In this document: in pieces, positions 17,911 through 28,308 of the stretch
How the letters are laid out: each line of letters begins with the position of its first letter
Position numbering within the stretch: the first letter of the stretch is position 1
Assembly (NCBI GenBank): GCA_965203735.1
Contig: OZ241909.1
Location: 2,232,001 to 2,296,000, forward strand
DNA length: 64,000 nt
Origin: Bin55 sp965203735
GTDB lineage: Bacteria; Pseudomonadota; Gammaproteobacteria; Pseudomonadales; Azotimanducaceae
Direction of reading: 5' to 3'
Program-made: the position numbers and the translations under genes
Notes under the pieces: generated by a model
Told to the model about the DNA's origin: nothing
The model's database searches: none
What the model saw: only the letters and a program-made list of their open reading frames with translations

Positions 17911-20900
17911 TTAATTGGCGACGACAGAAATTCGTTGTGGTCTTGTATTGCCGTAGATTTCAGGAGAGTACATAGCTTCTGCATGAGCAGGACGAGCCAC
18001 GAACTCACCGGTGGAAATCACCCTTCCCGACCAATAAAGTCTATATCTACCTGGAGGGAGAAAGTCGCTCATGAACCTAACGGAGTCGTGCCGTATCTCT
18101 TGTCGATAGAAGCACCATCTGGACGACCCTAGCGTGTTCCACACCCCTTCGATTCCCTTCGGAATCAGCGCACCGAAGAAATCTCTGGTCGGGGCAAGTT
18201 CCCTGTCGTTGGTCTTGGCTAGAGTGGTATTGATTGGTTCCAATGCGCCAGGCACGGGATCATCCACAATCACAAAGTCCCTTTGATCTCGAATATCAAG
18301 ATACAGTCCGACATGGACGACATCGCCTCGACTCAATGAAGCTGAACTATCGAGCTCAACCCAATCGTCCTCTTTCTTAATCCAGTACGTCTTACGAATA
18401 TCAATCCCATAGTTTTCTCTATCGGTCTGAATCTCGTTAGGTTCGTACTTCAGGGTCGCTTTGTAATAAAACCGGGAATTCTCCGTTTGATCGAACAGCA
18501 CCCTTGCCTGCTTTCCAAGAAAGTCAGGTCTAAGCGGAGTGTCGAACAACATCGATCTGTTGTGCGGTTGTTCAGTGCTCGGCAGAATTGCCGAAAGTGC
18601 TTCCAATTGTTCAGCGAAAGCGAACTGTACGTCCACCGCAAAGTTGTTGCCTTCCTCTTCCAAATGTTCGGCGTATTCCACAATCGCGCGCAGACAATAC
18701 GATGCACGGTGAGGGCTTGTACGCAATCCTTGATGATTCCATTCAAACATTGCACCTCGCACCAATTCTGAAAGCTTGTTCACGGGAACCAACGACTTGC
18801 CCGAATTGTGCGCACGAACAAATGCAGAAATCGCGCTACAAGTAGTCTTCATCGTACTTGACAGGAGGAAGTTGCCTCCTCGTGTCGTCTGATGTTGGAT
18901 TAATGCTCGGTCGCCTGAAACGCCAATTCCGCTTCTTAATCGAGCCGTAAGTGAGTCAAGCAATTCGCTTGGTGCATTCAACTCAACAGCCGCTTCAAGA
19001 GTCTGAGCCACAGCGAAGAGATTGGAGGACGGAATATCGTCATATAGTTCTGAGAACAGTTCAAGATCAAGCTTATCGTGCTGTATAAGGGCATTTGCCA
19101 ACAGCAAACGTAGCGTGGGAACAGTGCTCTTGTCCAAACCAAAGTACTCCGGGAACGGTGCGGAAAGATGTCTCTCCAAATACCCAAGTAACTTCTTCAG
19201 AAGCAATTCGGGCACTTCATAGCCCGCTTCTTGCAACCAATGAAAGGCTAGAGCTGTATATGCCGAGAGGTATGGGTCTGCGTAGTTTGACTCGCCAGTC
19301 CAGTAGGCGAATCCGCCTCGATCGGATTGATAGTCCACAGCGGATTCAAGCACTTCCTCGACGTACGCGTCTGCATCTTGCCACTCCACTTGTAGCCGAT
19401 CACGAAGCATCGTGTAATGTGCAGCGACCACTGCCGTACTGAGTCTTTGCTCCCAACACTTGTAAGGATAATCACGAACTTGAGCCAAATTCTGTTCCGC
19501 AGCATTGACAAGTGATGGAGACACTTCGATTTGTAACGAACCCGACCCGTCTCGAATGTCCGAGGGAAATTCAACGGGTTCCGTCACACGAGTCTCCGTG
19601 GTCGTGCCATAAATCGAACTTACGAACATCCTTCTGCTCGGATGAACGGGCACATGCTGAACGAGTGCGTCTGAGTGCTCGCTGTCTGATGCCGTCACCA
19701 AGAACGAAATTGACCCCGGAACCTTCGGTCCACGGTTGTCGCGCAGTTGTGCAGATGTACGAGCCGAGACGCGCTTCCGTTCAAACGGCTCGACCGTTAC
19801 TTGCTCGCTGTGCGTGAGAGATTCCGCGTCTCCTTCTGTTTGAATTTCAACAGTTACTTGGCGTTCACTGTCGGTGCGATTTAGGATCACAAAGTCTGCA
19901 TCGAATTCGTCGCCATCCGATACTTGGTTGGGCAATGCTGGATGAAGCTCTATTCCAAGGTTTGTTCTGATTGAAGCGTGCCCAACTCCGAATTGATTGT
20001 CCGCAGTTGCTCCAACTACGATGATTTTCCATTCGGTGAGCCGATCCGCAACTTCAAACTCAAAGGTCGCATTTCCATCCTTGTCAGTTCGAAGATTGGG
20101 CGTCCAAAAGCTCAAGAGCCTGTTATTGGTTCGTGTTTCCACTTCAGCAAGTTCGTTGTTTGGCGCCATGGAATACATGACAAATCGTCTCTTCAAGATC
20201 CAATGATCTGTTACGCCAAAGTAGTGATCCCGTTGAATACCCACAACTGGATCAAAGTGCTGAATGCCGGCTCTAGACACTTCCAATGCACCTTGATCCA
20301 CTACGGAAACGGCTAATTCGGCAGTCTGTGGTGTTCGTAGGTCCGATTTGTCGTTGACTGAAATTGAAACACTCACTCGCTCACCTGGCCCGTACACGGT
20401 TTTTCCGGTGGATATACCAATGTCGAGTTCTCGACTAGGATCTCTGATGTGCAAAGGAACGGATCGAGTCCAAGAGTTCGGAAACGTCTGATGCTCCTCG
20501 GAGGCAATGAATTGATCGGGTTTGATCAGAGAGTTGGAAGTCATAACCGTAAGTACGACCTTGATCTTTGGGGCGTAACTCGCTTTTACGGGAACTGCAA
20601 TAGTGGACGTTTTTCCATCCAACTCCACTATCCATTGGTCCAAAATACCGAGCCGTTCAATGGTTACGAGCGCGTGAGACCCTGGATGCGAGTGTCCAAG
20701 TTCGACAGTCGCAACTTCACCGATGTTAAATTGGCGATTTGCAACACTATGCCAATTGATGATACCCGGGCTTTGGGTGTGCCCTACTAATTCGGTCGTA
20801 TCTTCCTCGAAGACATGCAGATCGAAGGTTGCCCGCTGCCTACGATCATTATCAAATTCAATGGTTGCAGCTACACGATAGGAGCCCGAATCCTCGGGCT

Positions 20901-23880
20901 CGAATGTGCACTCTGTCGGCGAATCTTCAATCTCCAATTTGCAATAGTGGACTATTGCCCATTGAGACCTTTTTTCAGAATCCAAAACGTGCTTCATAAT
21001 CTGCAAATGAACGACCTCGTCGTTTGTCTGCTTTCCTTCCTGATCGACAACGACCGCCTCTACTGTCATGGGCTTGCCCACGTGAGATTTTTGGCCTTTC
21101 AGTCGAACGCCAACAAACCGGTCGACACTTGCATAGTTTGCATGCAGTTCCTTCCAAATGACGTTGCCAGTGTCTTCCTGTACACCTATGCGGACATCCA
21201 GTTTTCCATACCAAACATCTTCGATGGCCAACGGCACTGAGGCATGAAATCTTCCCTCATGATCTGTCCTATTTCCCGACGAGAACTCAACAGTAGGGGT
21301 CAAGTCACGGGATTTACCAGTGCGGCTAACAAAATGAAATTCCCGTGTTCTTGGATGACTCGAACGGAAGAAACGGGGTTCAAATTTCACATCCACTAAG
21401 ACAGGAGCGCTCGAGAATGTGCCGCCCGAGAGCAAATCGACGCTGCCCCTGAGAGTCATTTCGTCTCCGAGCTTGTAGTCTGTCTGATTGAGAGCCGTTT
21501 CAAAGCGTATTCCAGTGGGGCTAAAGTCGAGCACATCGACCTTGAATGCCGTCCAGATGAATGCTTCGGAGCGGTTGATCGACTCTGAATAGTCGCTCCA
21601 CAGAGAGGTTCCGTCATTGTTCTCCAATACTAAAGAAAACGACAGAGACCCCACTGCTTTTTGAGGAATCTGAAACTCTCCGTGGAATGCTCCAAACTCG
21701 TTGAGTTCTATGTCTCTCTTCTCATGCACGATATCGTCCCAAGACCTCTCAACAACAAGGCGATAGCGGCCACTCCGATTGACTTTCAATCCCGAGTCAG
21801 TCTGTTCGCGGACATAGATCTTGTAGTTCAAGATTTCTCCAGGCTGGTAGATCCCTTTTGCAGTGTGGCCCCAAACTAACAAGTTAGGTCCACCCCGATC
21901 AGCCGGAAGACCGTATGTTCGACCGCCGTCGTCCGTCAAGAGCAATGTCGCAAGTCCACGCGGGCCCTCAACTCTTAGCACATACTTGGTTTCGTACGTG
22001 CTTGCACAATCATTAACGTCTTGAGGCTCTATTCTCTGTGGCGAGTCGTTGTCCTTGGTTGAACGATCGGGGAACTGGGATCTTCCAGGAAGATGTGCAA
22101 TTCCCTGATCGTTAGTTTCGCTCCTAAACAATGACCAAGTGCTTTCGCCTTCAAGTTGCACCAACTCGACAGACGCATTGGGAACGAGTTCTCCGGACTG
22201 AAGATCCGTTACCCAAGCAATTGAGGACTCGTGACCTATTCGTGCATTTACCCCATAAGGTGAGACTTGCCCCAACAGGCAACTCACGGAAGGAGAGCTT
22301 TCGAACCCGGTCTTTGGGGTTCCTTCAATGAATGCAACAAACTGACCGGTCTTTCTACTGATCCAATTGCTCATGTCCAAGTGATCGGTAACAATCTTGT
22401 CCAGCGGAGTTTGCAGCTTGACTCTCTTAGTGCGAACTAAGCGTTGACCACTTACTCGAGAGTCTCCCAGCACTTCGACGTTCAATCCCCTCAGGTTAGC
22501 CACTTTTATTGGGAGTTTCGGTCTTAATGCCGTACTCATCACAAAGTCGTGATATTGGTAATCTAGGGATGGTTTTCGGTGCCCTGTACGAAATTGGAGA
22601 TGCGGAGTCGACGAAATTTCTCTTCCAAACAGGTCTTCAATTCGGACATTTCTCGTATTTACTCGGTAGGTCGTCTTGCCGTCCAGAACATAGCGAACAT
22701 TGATCTTGTAGTAACCGTCATCGTATTGGGAAGCCTCGTTTTCTCTATAGAAGTTACTCCAAAGGAACCCATAGAAGTTTGTGCTTGATCCATGACGATC
22801 GGAATGGGACTCGGGCGACAATGAAACTTGATCGTCGAACCGCCTCGACATGCCCCATTCCATAGGAGCTGTGAAGAGGAACGTAATTCCTTCGTCTGGC
22901 TCGCAGTCAGAGAGCATCGCTTGGTTGTTGTCTTCGGTGATGTGTTGTTGAATTGAACCGTCGGTATAAGCGCACTCCAGGCCTACTAATTCGAATGTCG
23001 ATGAAAAGGTGCGGAGGCGCATGGCCACTAGTTCACTTTGTGTTGGTTCCACGCCAAAGATCGATGTAACTCCAGAATCGACAACCACTTCGTAAGACGA
23101 ATCCGAAGTCAACGATTGAATTGGTTCAATCGTCCACCTGCGCGAAGCAATTCGATAGGAAGCTCTAAAGTCTCCAGTACCGCCATTAGCATGACTTTCT
23201 AGGTCTGCCCTTGTGCGAGCTTCATCGTTGGGCGTCATTCGATACCAATTTCCGCTCTCGTGCTGCCGATACAGCTCTCGACCCGGCAATCTCGCGTATA
23301 GTGTTAGCCCCCTCTTCGCTTCGGTTGATCCAATCTTTATGTCGGTTAATTCCGATGACTCGATGTTCCGAAAACGAACGTTTTCAAGCACTGTCTCTAG
23401 ATCGACTGGCTGAGTGAACGTGATAGCAATGACGGGAGAAGCAGGCTCATGCCAATCGTCGGCACGGGCGAAAGCACTCAATGACGACGTCTTGAACGTG
23501 AACGTCTCTTCGATGGCAATTGCTGTGCCATCGACGGCTTCAAATGTGCCATTAATGTCGATGGAGTAAGACGCCGAGTGTCTCAGATATTCGAGGAATC
23601 TACACGTTAGCTGCGTTGTGCTGGTCCAGCGCCATTCACACTTCAAGCGCGGCTTGATTTGAACAGCTACCTCTTCAAGATCTCTATCCGTCTGGCCCAA
23701 CGATACCATGGGCTTATTGAATTCGATGACGATTGTGCCGCGTGTGACTGGAACTTCAGCACCTTCAGGGGTAACGCTCAGAATCGAAAGTTTGTCGGTA
23801 GCATCAGAGGGAAACACGTAAACACTGCATCCCAGTAATATTGCTAGGATGAGTGTTCGATACCAGTCAGTCATCGACAT
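17911..23880 (-). CDS. Bacterial alpha-2-macroglobulin lipoprotein with thioester motif
   Basis: 1989 residues. The N-terminus ends in a lipobox, LILAILLGC with Cys18, so it is likely a lipoprotein of the periplasmic membrane face, as in E. coli YfhM. MG-like beta domains lead to a bait and central region with an N-terminal-type motif (VWGHTAKGIYQPGE at ~670). The thioester domain has YPYKCWEQ (Cys1475, CxEQ), followed by alpha/alpha-toroid sequence such as GGFAYWTGESNYADPYLSAY. A C-terminal receptor-like domain ends the protein. The family traps or covalently binds proteases that enter the periplasm. CxEQ marks the thioester type, unlike YfaS. No penicillin-binding protein 1C gene is adjacent. 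The gene is on the minus strand downstream of a PhyH gene. Confidence 0.93.
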   Translation of the reverse strand: MSMTDWYRTLILAILLGCSVYVFPSDATDKLSILSVTPEGAEVPVTRGTIVIEFNKPMVSLGQTDRDLEEVAVQIKPRLKCEWRWTSTTQLTCRFLEYLRHSASYSIDINGTFEAVDGTAIAIEETFTFKTSSLSAFARADDWHEPASPVIAITFTQPVDLETVLENVRFRNIESSELTDIKIGSTEAKRGLTLYARLPGRELYRQHESGNWYRMTPNDEARTRADLESHANGGTGDFRASYRIASRRWTIEPIQSLTSDSSYEVVVDSGVTSIFGVEPTQSELVAMRLRTFSSTFELVGLECAYTDGSIQQHITEDNNQAMLSDCEPDEGITFLFTAPMEWGMSRRFDDQVSLSPESHSDRHGSSTNFYGFLWSNFYRENEASQYDDGYYKINVRYVLDGKTTYRVNTRNVRIEDLFGREISSTPHLQFRTGHRKPSLDYQYHDFVMSTALRPKLPIKVANLRGLNVEVLGDSRVSGQRLVRTKRVKLQTPLDKIVTDHLDMSNWISRKTGQFVAFIEGTPKTGFESSPSVSCLLGQVSPYGVNARIGHESSIAWVTDLQSGELVPNASVELVQLEGESTWSLFRSETNDQGIAHLPGRSQFPDRSTKDNDSPQRIEPQDVNDCASTYETKYVLRVEGPRGLATLLLTDDGGRTYGLPADRGGPNLLVWGHTAKGIYQPGEILNYKIYVREQTDSGLKVNRSGRYRLVVERSWDDIVHEKRDIELNEFGAFHGEFQIPQKAVGSLSFSLVLENNDGTSLWSDYSESINRSEAFIWTAFKVDVLDFSPTGIRFETALNQTDYKLGDEMTLRGSVDLLSGGTFSSAPVLVDVKFEPRFFRSSHPRTREFHFVSRTGKSRDLTPTVEFSSGNRTDHEGRFHASVPLAIEDVWYGKLDVRIGVQEDTGNVIWKELHANYASVDRFVGVRLKGQKSHVGKPMTVEAVVVDQEGKQTNDEVVHLQIMKHVLDSEKRSQWAIVHYCKLEIEDSPTECTFEPEDSGSYRVAATIEFDNDRRQRATFDLHVFEEDTTELVGHTQSPGIINWHSVANRQFNIGEVATVELGHSHPGSHALVTIERLGILDQWIVELDGKTSTIAVPVKASYAPKIKVVLTVMTSNSLIKPDQFIASEEHQTFPNSWTRSVPLHIRDPSRELDIGISTGKTVYGPGERVSVSISVNDKSDLRTPQTAELAVSVVDQGALEVSRAGIQHFDPVVGIQRDHYFGVTDHWILKRRFVMYSMAPNNELAEVETRTNNRLLSFWTPNLRTDKDGNATFEFEVADRLTEWKIIVVGATADNQFGVGHASIRTNLGIELHPALPNQVSDGDEFDADFVILNRTDSERQVTVEIQTEGDAESLTHSEQVTVEPFERKRVSARTSAQLRDNRGPKVPGSISFLVTASDSEHSDALVQHVPVHPSRRMFVSSIYGTTTETRVTEPVEFPSDIRDGSGSLQIEVSPSLVNAAEQNLAQVRDYPYKCWEQRLSTAVVAAHYTMLRDRLQVEWQDADAYVEEVLESAVDYQSDRGGFAYWTGESNYADPYLSAYTALAFHWLQEAGYEVPELLLKKLLGYLERHLSAPFPEYFGLDKSTVPTLRLLLANALIQHDKLDLELFSELYDDIPSSNLFAVAQTLEAAVELNAPSELLDSLTARLRSGIGVSGDRALIQHQTTRGGNFLLSSTMKTTCSAISAFVRAHNSGKSLVPVNKLSELVRGAMFEWNHQGLRTSPHRASYCLRAIVEYAEHLEEEGNNFAVDVQFAFAEQLEALSAILPSTEQPHNRSMLFDTPLRPDFLGKQARVLFDQTENSRFYYKATLKYEPNEIQTDRENYGIDIRKTYWIKKEDDWVELDSSASLSRGDVVHVGLYLDIRDQRDFVIVDDPVPGALEPINTTLAKTNDRELAPTRDFFGALIPKGIEGVWNTLGSSRWCFYRQEIRHDSVRFMSDFLPPGRYRLYWSGRVISTGEFVARPAHAEAMYSPEIYGNTRPQRISVVAN

Positions 23881-24139
23881 AATTGTTTAGCTTCCACAGG
23901 GGCTTCCGACTCAAGCTGTCGAAGGCCCCGAGCATGGTTTCAAACAAGACCGACCTTCCCTATTGAAGCTGTTTCCAGTCTAACACGGGAAATCGCTGGT
24001 CAGCACACGCAACCAAGGCCATTAAGTAGCACTTCTTTGATTAATTGAAGCGGAAGGAAACTAGAGGAAGTGAGATACATGATTGGTGGTCAAGAAATGC
24101 CCTAGCATGCCCCACACTCTTCATCAAGAACTCTAAATT

Positions 24140-25252
24140 TCAAAGCGTGATGTCTTGCTGCCAGTATTCCTCGCCGTCCCGGCATATTTCCGCTCGTGTT
24201 TCTTCGTTCCACGATGCGTCGCCCAAGAAACTTCCTCGATACTTGAAGGGCTTTTCTCTAGGGCGATACTGTCGGCGGGCATCTATCGCCAAAGGAATCA
24301 TTCGTGCACGACTAAGCACGTATTCCTCTGTATATGTGATCTTCTTCTTGTCCACGCCTGGAATCTTGAAAGCATGCACATTGGTCGTGCTCGCTCCGAT
24401 GGCCGAATCACGCTTGTGAAAACCAAGCAACAAAGTGACACGACGATTGGCCGACCGATTCGGATACGAGCCATGTAGCGCACTACGACTCACAATGCCG
24501 CAGTCGCCTGGTTCGAGGAGCATGGGCACAGCTTCGTCTAGACGTTCTGTGATCGGTGGAAACTCTCCACCATCGGCAAGTAACCAACGGCGTTGGCTGC
24601 CAGGTACGACCCAAAGACAGTTTTCGGCAGTGCAGTGTGACAAGGCTACGCTCATGTTATAGCCATGACACTTTCCAGATCCATCCGGCTGTTCCAATGC
24701 TCTACCGTCCTCGGTCCAATGCGTTCTTCCGTCCTGGTGCCAGCGCGTGGGCAGTCCGTTGTCCGGTGCCTTGTAGAAAATTGCCTCATGAAAGGGAACA
24801 AAGTCTTCTCCATACAAGCTCTCAGCAATTGCCAGAATTCTTGGGTGACCATACGCTCGAAGGGTCGATTCCATGAAAATGAACGGATGCGTCAGCAGAT
24901 ACATGTGTGCCGGTGCTTCAGCATCCTGTTCATCATCCATCATGGTGTAATAGCCACTATAAGTTGAGCTTCGACCGTGTTTGTCGATGTCTCCATTCAC
25001 CGCGGTCGGGGCGTTATCGAGCATTTCATCGAATTCAGCAGCTATTTCGCTGATTTCTTCAGTGTCGAGTACGCCAGTGAATACATAGAAGCCGGTTCGG
25101 TAATAAGCTTTCTTGATCTCAGGCAACAGTTGTCTGTCGCCGCCGAGACGAACAGGACCTCGGTTTCCAAGAGTGTGGGCACGTCTGGTTGCGGCCTCTG
25201 CATATTCTTTCCAAGTGGAATCGGTCATTTGCTGATTATTCGACCACGTCAC
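24140..25252 (-). CDS. Phytanoyl-CoA dioxygenase (PhyH) family protein
   Basis: 370 residues. The jelly-roll core shows H172-x-D174 in TRWHQDGRTHW, a distal His in SRSALHGSYPNRS, and a following Arg (NRRVTLLLGF), which are the ligands for iron and 2-oxoglutarate. An N-terminal region YYRTGFYVFTGVLDTEEI is typical of PhyH enzymes acting on small molecules or polar lipids. An internal Met9 is an alternative start. The stop lies 260 bases upstream of the alpha-2-macroglobulin start on the same strand, and the EF-hand gene precedes it by 54 bases, so it could be co-transcribed with the EF-hand gene. Substrate unknown. Confidence 0.9.
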   Translation of the reverse strand: MTWSNNQQMTDSTWKEYAEAATRRAHTLGNRGPVRLGGDRQLLPEIKKAYYRTGFYVFTGVLDTEEISEIAAEFDEMLDNAPTAVNGDIDKHGRSSTYSGYYTMMDDEQDAEAPAHMYLLTHPFIFMESTLRAYGHPRILAIAESLYGEDFVPFHEAIFYKAPDNGLPTRWHQDGRTHWTEDGRALEQPDGSGKCHGYNMSVALSHCTAENCLWVVPGSQRRWLLADGGEFPPITERLDEAVPMLLEPGDCGIVSRSALHGSYPNRSANRRVTLLLGFHKRDSAIGASTTNVHAFKIPGVDKKKITYTEEYVLSRARMIPLAIDARRQYRPREKPFKYRGSFLGDASWNEETRAEICRDGEEYWQQDITL

Positions 25253-25306
25253 CGGCGAACTGAGGCTATAGAAGGCGCGTCGAGTGCTTCTAGAGTTCCC
25301 GGACCT

Positions 25307-25828
25307 CTAATATGCGTCTGAAGCAGCCTCCTTAGAATCGTCCGATCCGTTTTCCTCGTCATCGGAGGTGCTTTCAGAATCCTCTTCCTCGTCCTCCTCT
25401 CCCGTGTATGCATCTCCAAACATGGACTTGAGGACTTCCTCCTTTGAGACATCTCCGCTCTCGTCAGTATCGGCGTTCTTGAATTCCTCATCAAGACTCT
25501 GTTCCATAGCTTCTTTCATCTGATTCAGCTCATCTTCGGTTGGTTCGGGAACCGGCATGCCCCTACTGGCCATTAACTTCGCTTGCGCCTTGAACATTTC
25601 CATGAAAAACTCAAGCATCTCATCTTTGTCCAAGGAATCACTGTCGTCTGTATCGCTATCGTCGAAGGCTTCTTCGACCAATGGTTTCATCATTTTCATC
25701 GCTTGCTCTTGCATCGCCTGCATCTGTTCAGGTGATGGTTGTGCTCCTTGAGGGAACTGCGCTGAGACACTAGCGGAGAGCATCGCTACTGTAATCAATA
25801 ACGTGGCTGAGGTAAGTAGGTTCTTCAT
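25307..25828 (-). CDS. Secreted EF-hand protein, copy 1
   Basis: 173 residues from the ATG at 25828 (MKNLLTSATLLITVAML), which has AGGA upstream; the in-frame start 11 codons earlier is less likely. A cleavable signal peptide ends near VSAQFP. Two canonical 12-residue EF-hand loops are visible: DTDDSDSLDKDE and DTDESGDVSKEE, each with Asp at 1 and 3, a hydrophobic residue at 8 and Glu at 12. A long acidic C-terminal tail follows. The protein should bind calcium outside the cytoplasm. It lies back to back with the solenoid gene at 26377. The same arrangement recurs at 28957/30375. Confidence 0.88.
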   Translation of the reverse strand: MKNLLTSATLLITVAMLSASVSAQFPQGAQPSPEQMQAMQEQAMKMMKPLVEEAFDDSDTDDSDSLDKDEMLEFFMEMFKAQAKLMASRGMPVPEPTEDELNQMKEAMEQSLDEEFKNADTDESGDVSKEEVLKSMFGDAYTGEEDEEEDSESTSDDEENGSDDSKEAASDAY

Positions 25829-26376
25829 TGGTGTAGTCCTAGGAGTGTGGGGTAAACTCATGGCGATGGGTTTTGCGTATTGTATTTGTACCGCCTCGTC
25901 AAATTCTTTGGAAACCGCAACCTAAGACTTGAACAGAAACTGTCTTGCTCCCAGAGGGCTAGACGTCTGGGATCCTCACCGTGAGCTTTTTCCAAGCGAT
26001 AACTGGGATCGGGAGGCGTTCTACACTTTTCAGGAATCCGGTCCATTCTTCCGTGCTACCGTACGAACATTGGCCTCTCTTGCGCACTTTTCTTGACCGT
26101 AACACCCTCCTCTACTGTGAGGCACAAAGAGACTAGTTGCAATCTGAGAGCCAAACCTCGGCGTACGTACCAATCGAACCGAACTCTGGACATACTCTGG
26201 CACGCAATTTGCAATTGAACATGTGAGATGCCGAAATCGAATTTGAAGGACTTCAATATCCCTTACGAGAGACTTCTCCCCAAGAGAACAACCTCCAAGT
26301 CGAACCTGTCTACGACAGGGCCATTGCAGACTGCACTGGGCGAAGAAAGGCAGTACCATCAAACATACTCACTTCT
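25829..26376. other. 548-base divergent region between EF-hand and solenoid genes
   Basis: Both flanking genes read outward, so it should contain both promoters. No clear TTGACA/TATAAT pair was identified, and short frames here are not protein-like. It corresponds in position to 29944-30374 of the second pair, but I did not see obvious DNA similarity between the two. Confidence 0.4.
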
Positions 26377-28308
26377 GTGGTTAGTCAAATGAATCAAACG
26401 AACGCGTCCAATAACCGTCGATTTCCTGTTGTGCCTATGGCATCTGGCTTCGTAATTGGAATAGGTGTAACAGCCACACTGTTTTTAGTCTTATCGCCTC
26501 TGCTACAAGAAGACAGTTCAGAACCGTTAACTTCTGAGAGCGCTGCACCTCTTGTGAATACAGAAAAAGAGGAAACTGGGGAGTCTGAACCTCTTGAATC
26601 AGGTTCTGCGTCGATACCAATACCCTCAATCGATGCTCCAGCTACAGTGTCGATGGACGCACTTGATCAACTTGCTCATATTGACAACGACTTCGAACGT
26701 ACACAAGCACTCTACATCCTTCTGGAACACGCAAAAGAAGAGCAGTTGTACGCCTTATTGGAGGAATCCCCGCGAGTCAACTTCCTCTTTCGTCCTGCAG
26801 TCCAGCGTGCTCTGATTCATAAGCTCACGACTATCGATCCGAGGAGCGCTCTAAAACAGATCAGTTCTCTCGAAGATTCAGACTCCGAAGAGCTAGTGAA
26901 ATCCGTATTCGGACACTGGGCACGAGTAGATCTGGACGAAGCCATAGGCCAAGCTAGATCTCTCGACCAAATGGATCGATGGGCAGCATTGAGGGGAATA
27001 TTCTCAGCGAGAAGAGACCTATCCGAAGACGCTCGTATGCGACTGGGCGAAGAGCTTGGGGAATCGCAGTTTGTTCAGGTTTGGAATTCCTTGCTGCAGG
27101 AAGAGGAACTCACGAAGAACCCAGAAGAGGCTTGGTTTGAGATCGTTGAAAAAGCTCAGAATGACAACATGCAATTCAGCCTCTTGGAATCGATTGCAGT
27201 AGCTTGGCTGAAAAAGGATGGGTTAGAGGTGGTCGACAAGATCATCGAATCCATTACCAATCAGCAGACAGAAACGAACATCCTTATGTGGGTGTTCCTG
27301 TCGGCAGCCGAGACGGATCCACAAGGAGCTTTGAACCGTGCGTTAGAACTCGAGAATGATCCCTATTCCGCTATCGTCTCTACTGTAGTGAACACATGGG
27401 CATCGTCAGATCCAAAGTCTGCTATCGAAGCACTGTCTGCACTCGAACCTGGGAGTGTTCGCGAGAGATTGTTGAATAGCGTAATGCAGACTTGGGCGCG
27501 CAATAAGGACCCGTTTGTGATGCTTGAAGAGCTAGGAGGGATGGCTGAGGAGCTTCAATTGCTAGGTAATCAGGCAGCATTGTTTGCGATCGCTTTCGAT
27601 TCCCCCGAGAAAGCATCTGAATTAATTGGAATCTTGCCAGACAGCGATGGGAAGAGTAGTGTTGCTTCCGCCATTGCTCGAACCTGGTCCCAGAAAAATC
27701 CAACCGAGGCATTGCAATGGGTCTTGAACTCCAGCGATATTGAAACCTATCGTCAAGACCTGCTGGACACTATCTTGAGCAATTTGGCTGCTCAAAACCC
27801 TGATCTTGCTATGGAGACAGCGTTGGCTCAATCCGCTGACTCCGACAGCATTGGACTGGAAGCCAGAGTAGTCAGTTCTATCGCTGGAACGGATGTAGAT
27901 AAAGCGATTGAACTCTTACCTCGCGTCCGAGACGGAAAGTCGAAAGTGTATGCGTATGGTTCAATTGGAATGGCGCTGGTTGCCAACGGGGATGCAGATA
28001 AGGCATTGGATTTAGCAGCCGACATTGGGGAATCAGAACGCGACACCTATTTTCGACTGTTGACGTTAGCGTGGTCGTCTACAAACCCAGAACAGCTTTA
28101 CGAAACAATTGATCAATTTCCTTCAGACAAATCCAAATCCAATGCAGCGGCAATCCTAACGTTGATGCATAGCATGTCTCCAACATTGAGCGACGATCAA
28201 GCGGAAGAGCTCAAGAAGTACCTGTCAGAAGAGGACAAAGAAGAGCTTGAGAAGGGAGGCATGGGATTGCTCAATTTGGGACCGTATATGGATGTATTCA
28301 ATTTCTGA
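26377..28308 (+). CDS. Membrane-anchored WAxxDP solenoid protein of family C, copy 1
   Basis: 643 residues from GTG, or 639 if the ATG at 26389 is used; neither has a strong ribosome-binding site. A single N-terminal TM anchor (~residues 21-42) and an acidic Ser/Glu linker precede a ~530-residue helical repeat domain. Repeats of ~35 residues centre on W-(A/S)-x-x-(D/N)-P-x-x-A: FGHWARVDLDEA, VNTWASSDPKSA, ARTWSQKNPTEA. Landmarks shared by all complete copies are the phrase ending IELLPRVRDG, a later ALDLA helix, and a C-terminal LSDDQAEELKKYL. It looks like a HEAT/TPR-type scaffold facing the periplasm; partners are unknown. It is divergent from EF-hand copy 1. Confidence 0.8.
   Translation: MVSQMNQTNASNNRRFPVVPMASGFVIGIGVTATLFLVLSPLLQEDSSEPLTSESAAPLVNTEKEETGESEPLESGSASIPIPSIDAPATVSMDALDQLAHIDNDFERTQALYILLEHAKEEQLYALLEESPRVNFLFRPAVQRALIHKLTTIDPRSALKQISSLEDSDSEELVKSVFGHWARVDLDEAIGQARSLDQMDRWAALRGIFSARRDLSEDARMRLGEELGESQFVQVWNSLLQEEELTKNPEEAWFEIVEKAQNDNMQFSLLESIAVAWLKKDGLEVVDKIIESITNQQTETNILMWVFLSAAETDPQGALNRALELENDPYSAIVSTVVNTWASSDPKSAIEALSALEPGSVRERLLNSVMQTWARNKDPFVMLEELGGMAEELQLLGNQAALFAIAFDSPEKASELIGILPDSDGKSSVASAIARTWSQKNPTEALQWVLNSSDIETYRQDLLDTILSNLAAQNPDLAMETALAQSADSDSIGLEARVVSSIAGTDVDKAIELLPRVRDGKSKVYAYGSIGMALVANGDADKALDLAADIGESERDTYFRLLTLAWSSTNPEQLYETIDQFPSDKSKSNAAAILTLMHSMSPTLSDDQAEELKKYLSEEDKEELEKGGMGLLNLGPYMDVFNF

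Noticed and set aside
20815..21240. Long plus-strand frame inside the alpha-2-macroglobulin gene
   Set aside because: Antisense shadow of a strongly supported gene.
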